Both the position numbers and the translations under genes were made by a program. A DNA stretch of 64,000 nt, taken from Bacillus sp. IITD106. GTDB lineage: Bacteria > Bacillota > Bacilli > Bacillales > Bacillaceae_C. Under the pieces are notes generated by a model that saw nothing but the letters and a program-made list of their open reading frames with translations, ran no database searches and was not told the DNA's origin. Numbering within the stretch: position 1 is the first letter of the stretch; every line of letters begins with the position of its first letter. This document shows positions 27,100 through 35,834 of this stretch, piece by piece. The stretch covers positions 62,001-126,000 of the forward strand of contig NZ_JAIAZY010000001.1 in the NCBI RefSeq assembly GCF_019459225.1, read 5' to 3'.

Positions 27100-29406
27100 T
27101 TACAAACTTAAAGATTTTGATTCGGTTAACAATTCAATTTCTTTTGATTCTCCTGAAGGAATATTTAACGTAAATTTAACAGTAGATTTATTCAAAAAAT
27201 GTCCTGTTTTTATATTTTTTTCAGAAACCGATTCTTTGTTACATGTGATCATTCTTAAATCCACATCGTCTGCTAGAGGAATCTCTATTTCCGCATTAAT
27301 ACTAAACTCGTTGTGATTTGAAATATTAACTCTAATTCTATTGTCTTTTTTAGAAAAAGATAGATTAAAAAGAGTAATTCCTAACTTACAATTTTTCCAT
27401 TCAAAATCGCTAGAAGGGCTGAAAGGTCTAAACTTTAATGTTTTTGTTGGACCATCGTATTTAATCCCAAGAATATCTGATATAAATAGACCCACAAAAA
27501 CTCCCGAAGCCCAACCGCATTTGCCTATTTGATTTCTAACTACATTTCCATAGCTTCCTTTGTTTTCATACGGCCACCACCATAGAGAACCGTCTATATC
27601 AGTTAGCCTTCTGATTTCAGTTAAGTATCCTTCATCTCCACTCATACTTTCCGAATCAACAATATTTGCTAAGCCAATATTGTATCCAGGGAATGTTGAT
27701 TCTGATAATTCACCCCAATTAATACCTCTCGACTCAGGATTATAAGTAGGATTATGTTCACTCATAGAAAACTTAGCATAATTTCTATAAACTTGATTAT
27801 CATAATCTAAATATCCATACATCGGCATCAAAGTTGTGTCAGATTCTTCTCCATCATGCATCATTAGGTTAACTTCATCATTTTCGATTAAATCACCGAT
27901 AAACTGCATTCCAAAGTCTTTTCCTTCTTGGTTATAGGTCTCTAAAGGAATACGGGTTTTCCGCTCTTTATTATCACTAGTTCCTTCAATATATTGCCTT
28001 CCAAAAGGTCCTTCGACGGTATTATAGTCATCTAGAGCAACTTTAATCTTATTTGCAATGTCTTTATACTCATCTGCTAATTTAAATTCCTTATAAACTT
28101 CACGAAGTATCCTTGAGTATGAATTAAATGCATACCAAGCTAATACATTTGATCCAGTATGGTAATCCCCTAATGAATAAGCATCTGAAATCCAGAAGGA
28201 TGAAAATAGCCAAAGATCTTTATCTTTTCGTGAATTTATTACTTCCTTCAAAATTTTCTTTGTTTTAATATTAATTTGTTCATTTTCCAAGAAAAAACTA
28301 TGATCCCCTGTACTTGAGTAATATAAACCGCACATAATAATTGGAGTTAATGTATTGCTTAAGGAGAAGTTGACTCCGCCCTTGAATTTATTACTTTTAA
28401 AACGAACGCTACGATCTATAAACCATAAAATACCCTTCTTAAAAAACTCTGTTTCAAGCATATAAAATGGTAGGTAGGAATAATACATATCTTTCATCCA
28501 AATTTGCTTTGTTGCCGGAAAGGTACCCCAATTGGATCCAACAATATCCCCTTTACCATCCATCCCTATAGCACCCATACATTGATATACTGCCCTTTGA
28601 AAAAATTCCTCAGCAAATGGATCCGATGGCATTGTTAAATTTCCTGTTATACTTTTGAAATATGACCAGGTACTCAATAACCATTTTAAGGATCCCTGAC
28701 TATTTATTTCTTCCATTATTTCTTCTCCTGGTGCGTGAAGCACTGCAGGTACCCAAATACCATTACCTGGGGCAAGATCAAATGATATTCCAGAACCTGA
28801 ACCTTGATGAGTATCAGCAATAGCAATAGAGACATCCGTATTTGAAAAGGGGTCTTCCTGGTCCCCAATATTTGGTAATAATACCTCACCTTTTATTTCC
28901 ATTCCTGATTTATTTTCTAGATATAGACCGTAAATGACACCCCTAAGCCTTTGTTTACCATCTGAAGATATCGGTGTATAGGTAATTAATGTAACTTTAA
29001 TTTCTTCACTTTCAATCTCAGTGATTGGAAAAATGTTATCTAGTAAAGAAGTAGTTCGCCTCCAAGCTAAATCTTCTAAATCATATACTGATTCTTCAAT
29101 CTTAATTTTAAAAGAATATGGACCTGTGCTAGAAAAATCTTTATTGACCCAAACACCAGGGATATCATCAGAAAAATAACAGCCTCGATATATAGTTAGA
29201 TTACTAATAGAACCATTTGAATTTACATTCGCTAAGACTTTGTTGTTAGAGATATCGAATGTTAGGTATTGATCAGGTAACTTCTTTCCAAAAAAGCTTT
29301 CCTTGTCACCATATTGATACCTCCCATTATAGCTTGATATCCAAAAGTGCTTACTCTTTGGCTGTTTTAAAGCGTCTTTGATAGAGTTAAATAGAATAGT
29401 ATTCAT
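27100..29406 (-). CDS. Six-hairpin-type glycosidase, family uncertain
   Basis: A 768-residue cytoplasmic protein: N-terminal beta-rich domain (1-260), an (alpha/alpha)6-barrel-like catalytic region (about 270-640; QIWMKDMYYSYLPFYMLETE, SSFWISDAYSLGDYHTGSNV, GYLTEIRRLTDIDGSLWWWP) and a C-terminal beta domain. This is the architecture of six-hairpin glycosidases (GH37/63/94/125-like clans); acidic residues in MKDMY and HDGEESD are candidate catalysts, but I cannot fix the GH family. It is encoded between an ABC sugar importer and GH172, so it probably processes the same imported oligosaccharide. No signal peptide. Confidence 0.7.
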   Translation of the reverse strand: MNTILFNSIKDALKQPKSKHFWISSYNGRYQYGDKESFFGKKLPDQYLTFDISNNKVLANVNSNGSISNLTIYRGCYFSDDIPGVWVNKDFSSTGPYSFKIKIEESVYDLEDLAWRRTTSLLDNIFPITEIESEEIKVTLITYTPISSDGKQRLRGVIYGLYLENKSGMEIKGEVLLPNIGDQEDPFSNTDVSIAIADTHQGSGSGISFDLAPGNGIWVPAVLHAPGEEIMEEINSQGSLKWLLSTWSYFKSITGNLTMPSDPFAEEFFQRAVYQCMGAIGMDGKGDIVGSNWGTFPATKQIWMKDMYYSYLPFYMLETEFFKKGILWFIDRSVRFKSNKFKGGVNFSLSNTLTPIIMCGLYYSSTGDHSFFLENEQINIKTKKILKEVINSRKDKDLWLFSSFWISDAYSLGDYHTGSNVLAWYAFNSYSRILREVYKEFKLADEYKDIANKIKVALDDYNTVEGPFGRQYIEGTSDNKERKTRIPLETYNQEGKDFGMQFIGDLIENDEVNLMMHDGEESDTTLMPMYGYLDYDNQVYRNYAKFSMSEHNPTYNPESRGINWGELSESTFPGYNIGLANIVDSESMSGDEGYLTEIRRLTDIDGSLWWWPYENKGSYGNVVRNQIGKCGWASGVFVGLFISDILGIKYDGPTKTLKFRPFSPSSDFEWKNCKLGITLFNLSFSKKDNRIRVNISNHNEFSINAEIEIPLADDVDLRMITCNKESVSEKNIKTGHFLNKSTVKFTLNIPSGESKEIELLTESKSLSL

Positions 29407-29488
29407 TTCGTCATCTCCTGAAATATTTTTTATGATTTGAACTAACCCTATATTTAATATTTAAATACTATCTTATTACAAAATTTCT

Positions 29489-30340
29489 TTATTCCTTAAC
29501 ACCCGTTAATGCCACCCCTTCAATAAAGTAACGTTGTCCAATAAAGAATAAGATTAATGCTGGCAAGGAGACTACAACCGCGGCAGCCATAAGGAGCTCC
29601 CACTGGGCTGTATAGAGTCCTTGAAACTGAGCTAAACCAAGTGCTACTGTGAACTTTTCATCACTATTCAAATACACTAATGGGCCTAAAAAGTCATTCC
29701 AATTTGACATGAATGAAAATAATCCGACAACAATAATAGCTGGTTTGGTTAATGGTAAAATAATTTGCCAATAAACTCGAAAATAACTTGCACCGTCTAT
29801 ATACGCGGCTTCATCTAAACTTCTTGGGAGTGTTAAATAAAACTGACGAAGAAGAAAAATATAAAATGCCCCGCTACCTAAAGCACCACTCCCCCCAAAC
29901 CAGGCAGGAACTATTAGCGGAAAATATGTATCTATTGCCCCAATAAAACTCCAACCAATAAAAGTAGGAATTAAAGTTACAGCATACGGCAGCATCATAC
30001 CCGTCAATAATATTCCAAATATCAAATTTCTTCCCGGCCATCTTAGCCTTGAAAATCCATATGCAGTAAGGGACGCTGAGATCATCGTACCAGTAACTGT
30101 TAGTAGCACAATAATTGCACTATTAGTGAAGTACCTTCCAAATGGGAGTATAGTTAAAGCTTCACCGTAATTTGTTAATTTAAATGGAGACGGTATCCAT
30201 ACAGGTGGAAGTTCAAAAATTTGGCTTGTACTCATTAAAGAACTTCTAATTAACCAATAAAATGGAAGCATACTTGCAACTGAACCAACAATTAATAGTA
30301 AATAGACTATGCACTTGGATATCCACTTTTTCCTGGACAT
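29489..30340 (-). CDS. Carbohydrate ABC transporter permease, MalG type
   Basis: A 283-residue inner-membrane permease with six predicted helices. The EAA loop EAAYIDGASYFRVYWQIILP contacts the ATPase. It pairs with the MalF-type permease 2 nt upstream. No ATPase gene is in the cluster, so it likely uses a shared MsmX-type ATPase, as many Bacillus sugar importers do. Confidence 0.88.
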   Translation of the reverse strand: MSRKKWISKCIVYLLLIVGSVASMLPFYWLIRSSLMSTSQIFELPPVWIPSPFKLTNYGEALTILPFGRYFTNSAIIVLLTVTGTMISASLTAYGFSRLRWPGRNLIFGILLTGMMLPYAVTLIPTFIGWSFIGAIDTYFPLIVPAWFGGSGALGSGAFYIFLLRQFYLTLPRSLDEAAYIDGASYFRVYWQIILPLTKPAIIVVGLFSFMSNWNDFLGPLVYLNSDEKFTVALGLAQFQGLYTAQWELLMAAAVVVSLPALILFFIGQRYFIEGVALTGVKE

Positions 30341-30342
30341 AT

Positions 30343-31299
30343 TTAGTTATCACTCCCTTCATAGTAAACCCATTTTTTAGCTGATCTAAAAAAGACAATG
30401 GTAATTAAGACAATGATTATAAAAAGTATCCATGCTAAAGCACTTGCTTTCCCCATATTGTTGAAAAAGAAGGCTTCTCGGTATAAATAAAATACATATA
30501 GTAAACTTGCGTTATTTGGGCCACCATCTGTCATAATATAGGCTTCTGCGAATACTTGGAATGCGGTTACACAAGCCATCACAAAATTGAAGAATATCGT
30601 TGGTGTAAGAAAAGGGATAGTAATGTATATTAGTTTTCGAAAAGCATTTCCACCATCTATCTCTATAGCTTCATATAAATGTTTCGGAATACCTTGTAAC
30701 CCAGCTAAAAAAATTAACATAGCTCCACCCGAAACCCAAACTTGCATAATGACAAAAGAAGGGATAACTGTTGATTCCCCAAATATCCATTTACTAGTTG
30801 GTAGATTTAAATCTCTTAAAATACTATTAAGTAAACCTAAATCAGGATTATAAATCCACAACCATATTACTGATGTGGCTACGATTGGTACTAAAGTAGG
30901 CAAATAAAATAAGGTACGAAATATCGACAAACCTTTTATCTGTTGATTTAATAATAAAGCCACAAAAAAGGCAAAAGCTAAGCTTAACGGAACACTTAAA
31001 ACAACATAATAGGTTGTAACAAGCAATGATTTATAAAAAAGTGGGTCGCTACCTCCTAATAAAGTCTTGTAATTATCTAAACCAATGAATTCCGCTTTTG
31101 TTATGACATTATACTTAGTAAAACTCAGATAAAAGCTTGATATCATTGGAACTAAGATAAATATTAGGAAGCCAAGTATTCCAGGTAGGGAAAATAAAAT
31201 ACCACTTAACATTTCGTGTCTTTTATAGCCTCTATTTTTTAACCTTATGTCTATAAAGGGCATTCTACCCTCTATATCTTTATTTAACTTTACATCCAT
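30343..31299 (-). CDS. Carbohydrate ABC transporter permease, MalF type
   Basis: A 318-residue permease, six helices, EAA loop EAIEIDGGNAFRKLIYITIP. It forms the heterodimeric channel with the downstream MalG-type protein (2-nt spacing). It is separated from the binding-protein gene by about 570 nt containing a terminator, which would make binding protein more abundant than permease. Confidence 0.88.
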   Translation of the reverse strand: MDVKLNKDIEGRMPFIDIRLKNRGYKRHEMLSGILFSLPGILGFLIFILVPMISSFYLSFTKYNVITKAEFIGLDNYKTLLGGSDPLFYKSLLVTTYYVVLSVPLSLAFAFFVALLLNQQIKGLSIFRTLFYLPTLVPIVATSVIWLWIYNPDLGLLNSILRDLNLPTSKWIFGESTVIPSFVIMQVWVSGGAMLIFLAGLQGIPKHLYEAIEIDGGNAFRKLIYITIPFLTPTIFFNFVMACVTAFQVFAEAYIMTDGGPNNASLLYVFYLYREAFFFNNMGKASALAWILFIIIVLITIVFFRSAKKWVYYEGSDN

Positions 31300-31865
31300 T
31301 AGTTTACGTCCTGCCTCCCTTGTAAAACTGATAGTAAAAAGCTTAATAATCCATTGATTTATAGGGATTTACATTATTCACATATTCTAATTTAGATAGG
31401 GCATCAGCCATTCGAGCGATTGATGTTGTACCAGTAAAGGTGAACAGTTCCCAGATAATCCACTAATGAGTAAGCGAGGATCCAATTTTTCCATTCCTAC
31501 ACCTAAGAAAGGTAATTGTCTACATTTCTAACAATACTAGCCCATTGGAAAAAACTGATCGGATTAGCACGGCAATGCATTATTAAGAAAAGGTGTTTGC
31601 AAAACTTTTTATTTAGTGATAACCTACTCGGCAATCAGTGGATTGAATCCTTGACAAACCGAGCTTGCCAATGATTTAGAAATAAAAAACAAGGGCTTAC
31701 TAGCATGCATTTTTTTCTTCGCCCTTGTTAATCTTAATTCAAACCATTGGCGAGGTTTCAATAGCAACTGCAGGCATTTATACCAATTACCGAAAAATCA
31801 CAAATCTTTGATACTTATCTAGCCTCACAGATCCATAACATTGACTAAAAAATTCAAATTTCCCT
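31300..31865. other. Long intra-operon spacer with inverted repeats
   Basis: A 566-nt gap between binding-protein and permease genes. It contains a terminator (31688-31729) nested inside a larger imperfect inverted repeat (ACAAACCGAGCTTGCCAATG near 31655 and CATTGGCGAGGTTT near 31744). No coding frame is recognised; an old insertion is possible. Confidence 0.45.
31688..31729 (-). terminator. Terminator downstream of sugar-binding protein gene
   Basis: AACAAGGGC / GCCCTTGTT followed on the minus strand by TTTTTT. Likely partial termination giving an SBP-rich transcript. Confidence 0.75.
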
Positions 31866-33254
31866 TCAATATCTTCCCTCGATATATTTTTTAACCTCTG
31901 CTTCCACATCCTTCAATGCTTCTTCCACTGTTGTGTCCCCACTCCAAGCCTGATCCAAGGCTGGTCTGATTATTGATTGAATTTTACCCCAGTTACGAAT
32001 TGTATGCTCTGGTGAGGCCACTGTATCCTCTAATACTGGTTTAAGTAAGGCTTCATTGAATCCTTCTGGATGGTACTTAGATGAGCCAGCACCCCATTTC
32101 TCAATTAATTCTGGATCTGTATACCACTTTTTAGGTGTTGGCATCCACAAGCTTTGATGCAACTCTAATACACTAGAAGGGTCGTTAATAAACTTATACA
32201 GCTGGTATGCCTCTTCAGGGTGCTTAGTATCCGCAAAAATACTAATTACTCCACCAAATGCGACAGTTTTATAGACATCACCAAATTGTGGTAAAGCAGC
32301 TACACCAAAGTTCACGTCTGCATCCCCAACGTCTAACATTGCCCATTTTCCTATAACTTGCATTGCAACCTGCTGTGTCTGTAGCGCCACGGCTGGAGCA
32401 GGCATTACAGCAGCTACTCCGGGATCTGGAGCAACATAGTGAACATTATATAAGTCAGCAATAGCTTGTAATCCTTCCACTGCTTCTGGCTCTAATAAAC
32501 CCAAACCTTTACCATCTTCTGTTAAAAAATCACCATTGTTCGATGCAATGATTGGAAAATAGGCCCACCAATCTGTCGGAAAGTTCACGCCATATTGCAA
32601 AATATTATCTTTATCAAATTCCGGACTATGTCCATTGTTACCATTCTTGTCAATAGTCAAGGTCTTTGAAACATCGACAAATTCATCCCACGTCCAAGCT
32701 TTATTTACATCAGCTGAAGGAAGCTCTAAACCCGCTTTTTCAAAGGAATCAATATTGTATAATAATGTTGTGCTAACAATTGCTTGTATCGGTCCTAAAC
32801 TTTTATTTTCGCCATAATCGTACCAACTATAATCTAAGAAATCTTCACGACTCAATCCATCCATTTCGAGAAGTTCCTGAGTATTCAAGAACATCCCTTC
32901 TTCGGCCCAAGGCATTGCCCATTCAGGATTTGTATACGTTAAATCAGGTGGATTTCCGGAGGAAACCATTGATGTAATTTTTGTTTGAAAATCTGAATTG
33001 GGAATATGCATTCTTTTTACAGAAATATTGGTATGTAGCTTCTCAAATCTATCAATCGCTTCATCAATAACCTTTTTTTCACCTGGACTACCCCAATAGG
33101 TAAATGTTAATTCCACTTTCTTCTTCCCAGAGGTATTATCATTAGTATTGTTATTACTACCAGTATTGTTGGAACATGCGCTTATAAAAATCAGCATAGA
33201 ACAAAGAACAAAAAGAAGGGACAAAAAATTCAGTCTTCTTATCATTTTTTTCAT
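31866..33254 (-). CDS. Carbohydrate ABC transporter substrate-binding lipoprotein
   Basis: A 462-residue family-1 extracellular solute-binding protein. Signal peptide with lipobox ISAC, Asn/Ser linker, then LTFTYWGSPGEKKVIDEAI and the FGVAALPQ and FGGVISIFADTKHPEEAYQL blocks typical of sugar SBPs. It captures the oligosaccharide outside the cell and delivers it to the two permeases. It is first in the cluster and divergent from an XRE regulator. Confidence 0.9.
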   Translation of the reverse strand: MKKMIRRLNFLSLLFVLCSMLIFISACSNNTGSNNNTNDNTSGKKKVELTFTYWGSPGEKKVIDEAIDRFEKLHTNISVKRMHIPNSDFQTKITSMVSSGNPPDLTYTNPEWAMPWAEEGMFLNTQELLEMDGLSREDFLDYSWYDYGENKSLGPIQAIVSTTLLYNIDSFEKAGLELPSADVNKAWTWDEFVDVSKTLTIDKNGNNGHSPEFDKDNILQYGVNFPTDWWAYFPIIASNNGDFLTEDGKGLGLLEPEAVEGLQAIADLYNVHYVAPDPGVAAVMPAPAVALQTQQVAMQVIGKWAMLDVGDADVNFGVAALPQFGDVYKTVAFGGVISIFADTKHPEEAYQLYKFINDPSSVLELHQSLWMPTPKKWYTDPELIEKWGAGSSKYHPEGFNEALLKPVLEDTVASPEHTIRNWGKIQSIIRPALDQAWSGDTTVEEALKDVEAEVKKYIEGRY

Positions 33255-33860
33255 CTCCCAAAAAATTTCTTATTGTCATAAGTAATGTCTAATCAAAAAG
33301 TCGGTTCTTAACTTTATCTATTTATAAAAAAATGAGTACTAGACAACTCATCTATTTTACAAATATCTCTAAAATAAATTCTCCTTATACTCTCTTATTT
33401 AGTTGAAAATTGAGCATCCTAAGTAAGAACAAAATGAGACCCTCAAGAGAATTTTCATTTTTCAATTAATATATCCTATAGTATCCAATAAAAATTACTG
33501 CTGAAGTTCACCATCAATGGAAATATCCCCCTAAGTTAATTTTAAAACAGGTAAAATCATGTCATTACGCTTTGATATACAAAGTTCCTCCTTTCTACCT
33601 TTATTGTTACTTTCACTATATTTAGGTGCATATCTTTTTAAATCTACACCAATGTGGGACTTCCAGAGACAAAATTTTGATAATTCAATTAAACTCTGGT
33701 TAGCATAAAAGATTTATTTGCACCTGCACAGCACACAAAATGTGTGTCTTATAAGCATATTAGCCCAGATAAAAAAGAAAGTCAACACATTTCGAGTGTT
33801 TCCGCATAAACGGTACTCATACCGTGTTAAATTTTAGCCAAATAGAGTGAGGTGTTTATA
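33255..33860. promoter_or_regulatory. Divergent regulatory region with three inverted repeats
   Basis: About 600 nt between the binding-protein and XRE genes. CACACA-AAA-TGTGTG (33732-33746), AACAC-N7-GTGTT (33784-33800) and ACGGTA-CTCA-TACCGT (33810-33825) are inverted repeats close to the XRE start and are candidate operators. Confidence 0.5.
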
Positions 33861-34268
33861 ATGGACAGCTTTGGATGGCGTTTGGAAAACCTTCGTGAAA
33901 AGAAAGGTTACACAAAAAAAGAAATGAGTCTCCGACTGGGGTTCACAGAAAATGTATACGGACAATATGAAAGAGAAGTACGAAGACCCTCATTAGAAAC
34001 AATCACAAAATTAGCTGAGATTTTCAATGTTTCTCTGGATTACCTTATTCGCGGGGAAGAATATAGGCAAAATACAAATTCTACCCAAAAAGAACAAGAA
34101 TTACTTGAAATTGTAAGTTTTTGTAAGGAAAAAGGGATTGATGATCTTTGTATTTTTCAACCTAAAAAATGGGTAATCTTATCCAAAGAAGATATTAAAG
34201 AAATAAATGATCATTTTGAGTGGGTTGTCCAAAAAGCGGAAGTGCGGTCAAAGGAGGTATTAGATTAA
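33861..34268 (+). CDS. XRE-family transcriptional regulator
   Basis: A 135-residue protein with an N-terminal HTH_3 domain (YTKKEMSLRLGFTENVYGQY, PSLETITKLAEIFNVSLDYL) and a short unassigned C-terminus. The start ATG 33861 follows GTGAGGTG. It is divergent from the sugar-transport operon and is the likely local regulator of it or of itself via the nearby inverted repeats. An alternative is a phage-type repressor left by an element, since replication-gene relics follow directly. Confidence 0.82.
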   Translation: MDSFGWRLENLREKKGYTKKEMSLRLGFTENVYGQYEREVRRPSLETITKLAEIFNVSLDYLIRGEEYRQNTNSTQKEQELLEIVSFCKEKGIDDLCIFQPKKWVILSKEDIKEINDHFEWVVQKAEVRSKEVLD

Positions 34269-34289
34269 CAAACAAGTATTATTTTTTTC

Positions 34290-34425
34290 AAATAAACTGT
34301 CATGGTAACCTTCTCCTTTGAGGGGTTATGTCGATAAATATAGAGTACATTTAGGCTCACTTTCATCTTAACCGTAGGCTTTTTCTGTTGCCCAAACTCC
34401 TCATCCAATGCCAATACATCCTTCA
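34290..34425 (-). pseudogene. Relic of a DnaD-DnaB gene junction
   Basis: The minus strand encodes ALDEEFGQQKKPTVKMKVSL, then NVLYIYRHNPSKEK. This parallels the C-terminus ALDKEFEQRKKGAVMMETSL, NVPGIYQHNPSEGED of the intact DnaD-like gene (55160-56044) and runs on to where dnaB begins (CTGTCATG in both). Only this short junction remains. Confidence 0.7.
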
Positions 34426-34697
34426 ATGTTTGAGCTATTCATCAATCCATAATTTATGTAAACCGCCTTTGTGACGAATAGTTGACTACAAGGACTAAGA
34501 ATACGACTCCATACTTCACTTTCTCCTACTAAACCCGTTGTACAAAAACGTCCCTTACATCGAATAGGCACGTGACGAACATCATGATATCTTTCAAAAA
34601 CATAAAGCTTTAATCCATTATTGGGATCTCCACAGTCACAAAATTTTTCCACCTCTTTAATGAAAATTACGTATGCTGGTGGGATTGGATTTTTCAT
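34401..34697 (-). pseudogene. Truncated IS91-type transposase, zinc-binding N-terminus
   Basis: A 98-codon frame starting MKNPIPPAYVIFIKEVEKFC with DCGDPNNGLKLYVFERYHDV and RHVPIRCKGRFCTTGLVGES. The Cys spacing (CDCG...C...C) and the RCKGRFCTT block resemble the zinc-ribbon N-terminus of IS91/IS801-like Y2 transposases in Firmicutes. The fourth zinc Cys appears lost (CTTGLVGE) and the catalytic domain is absent; the 3' end overlaps the DnaD relic. Probably a dead mobile-element end. Confidence 0.5.
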
Positions 34698-34892
34698 TCA
34701 TTTTTCTCGGGTCCGAATTCAAGAAGAGATATTAATTGAATTGGTCTGGTAACCATGATTTCAACAAAAAGGGATGATTTCCTTTTTATTTTTCTGAATC
34801 GAGAAAGGTTCTGTACATTATACGGATTTAGACGAATTACGAAATGACTGGTTTTTTGCAAGACTTAAGTCTTATAACAATTTTTTTACTTG

Positions 34893-34932
34893 TTTACATT
34901 TTTTGAATTATCAGTTATAATACCTGTATTAT
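34893..34932 (+). promoter_or_regulatory. gntR promoter with overlapping palindromic operator
   Basis: TTTACA (34893-34898), 17 nt, TATAAT (34916-34921). The perfect palindrome ATAATAC-CT-GTATTAT (34917-34932) covers the -10 box, so the GntR protein probably represses itself. Confidence 0.75.
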
Positions 34933-34970
34933 CATTAAGACATATATTTTACATATCCAAAGGAGAAATC

Positions 34971-35699
34971 ATGGAGCAGCTTCCCCTTTATAAACAGTTA
35001 AAAAATAAAATATTAGACGATATTACTACTGGAGTCTATAAGCCAGATGACATGATACCTAGTCAAATGTATTATTCAAAAAAATTTGATGTGAGTAGAG
35101 TTACTGTAAGACAAGCAATCAATGAATTGGTTTTTAACGGAATATTATATACGCAAAAAGGAAAAGGTACATTTGTAAAAAAAATACCTATAAATTATTT
35201 GCAAGATAATAGGTTACGTGGATTTACTGAAAGTTTAAAACAAAATAATGAAAGTAGACAAACGAAACTCTTAGAAATTAATAGAATTTATGCAAATAAA
35301 ATGTTGTCAAAAAAATTAGAACTCCAAATTGGTAGTCCAATAATTCATATCAAAAGATTAAGGATTGCAGATGGAATTACCATTATGTTAGAAAACTCAT
35401 ATTTGGACTTTAGTATTGTAAAAGATATAAATTTTGAAAGAGATTTTGGAGATAATATTTCCTTATATAGACTTTTACGCGAAAAAGCAGACATACAATT
35501 CAGTTATACTGAGGAAGAGATTAGTGCAGTAAAATGTGATAAGCCCATAAGTTCACTTCTATATATCGAGGAAAATGAACCCATATTATTCATTAAAAGA
35601 GTTACATATTTGGAAAAAGGGATCCCGCTGGAATATTGTGAGAATTATATTCGATCGGATATCCATAGTATTGCAATACGTTTCGATAATAAGGATTAA
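34971..35699 (+). CDS. GntR/HutC-family transcriptional regulator
   Basis: A 242-residue regulator. N-terminal winged helix (YKQLKNKILDDITTGVYKPD, SRVTVRQAINELVFNGILYT, KGKGTFV) and C-terminal UTRA effector domain (RGFTESLKQN, LRIADGITIMLENSYLDF, YLEKGIPLEYCENYIRSD). HutC-type proteins sense small sugars, amino acids or phosphates. The start is ATG 34971 behind AAAGGAG. It is followed by a terminator and then the ADP-ribosylglycohydrolase operon, its probable target. Confidence 0.88.
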   Translation: MEQLPLYKQLKNKILDDITTGVYKPDDMIPSQMYYSKKFDVSRVTVRQAINELVFNGILYTQKGKGTFVKKIPINYLQDNRLRGFTESLKQNNESRQTKLLEINRIYANKMLSKKLELQIGSPIIHIKRLRIADGITIMLENSYLDFSIVKDINFERDFGDNISLYRLLREKADIQFSYTEEEISAVKCDKPISSLLYIEENEPILFIKRVTYLEKGIPLEYCENYIRSDIHSIAIRFDNKD

Positions 35700-35722
35700 T
35701 AATCTTATCTTTATTAATCCTT
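35691..35722 (+). terminator. Terminator overlapping gntR stop
   Basis: AAGGATTAATAA / TTATTAATCCTT with an 8-nt loop and a following TTTTTT; it separates regulator and operon transcripts. Confidence 0.8.
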
Positions 35723-35743
35723 GATATTTTTTCTTGTTTTAAC

Positions 35744-35776
35744 TTGGCTTATCATTATACCATGTGGTAAATAGCA
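35744..35776 (+). promoter_or_regulatory. Promoter/operator of the ADP-ribosylglycohydrolase operon
   Basis: TTGGCT, 18 nt, TAAATA may be the promoter. The palindrome TACCATGTGGTA (35758-35769) sits in its spacer and is a candidate operator. Confidence 0.45.
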
Positions 35777-35834
35777 TAAGTGATCTTTTCACTTTAATGC
35801 TTTTATATAAATATTTTATTTAGGAGGAGATTAA

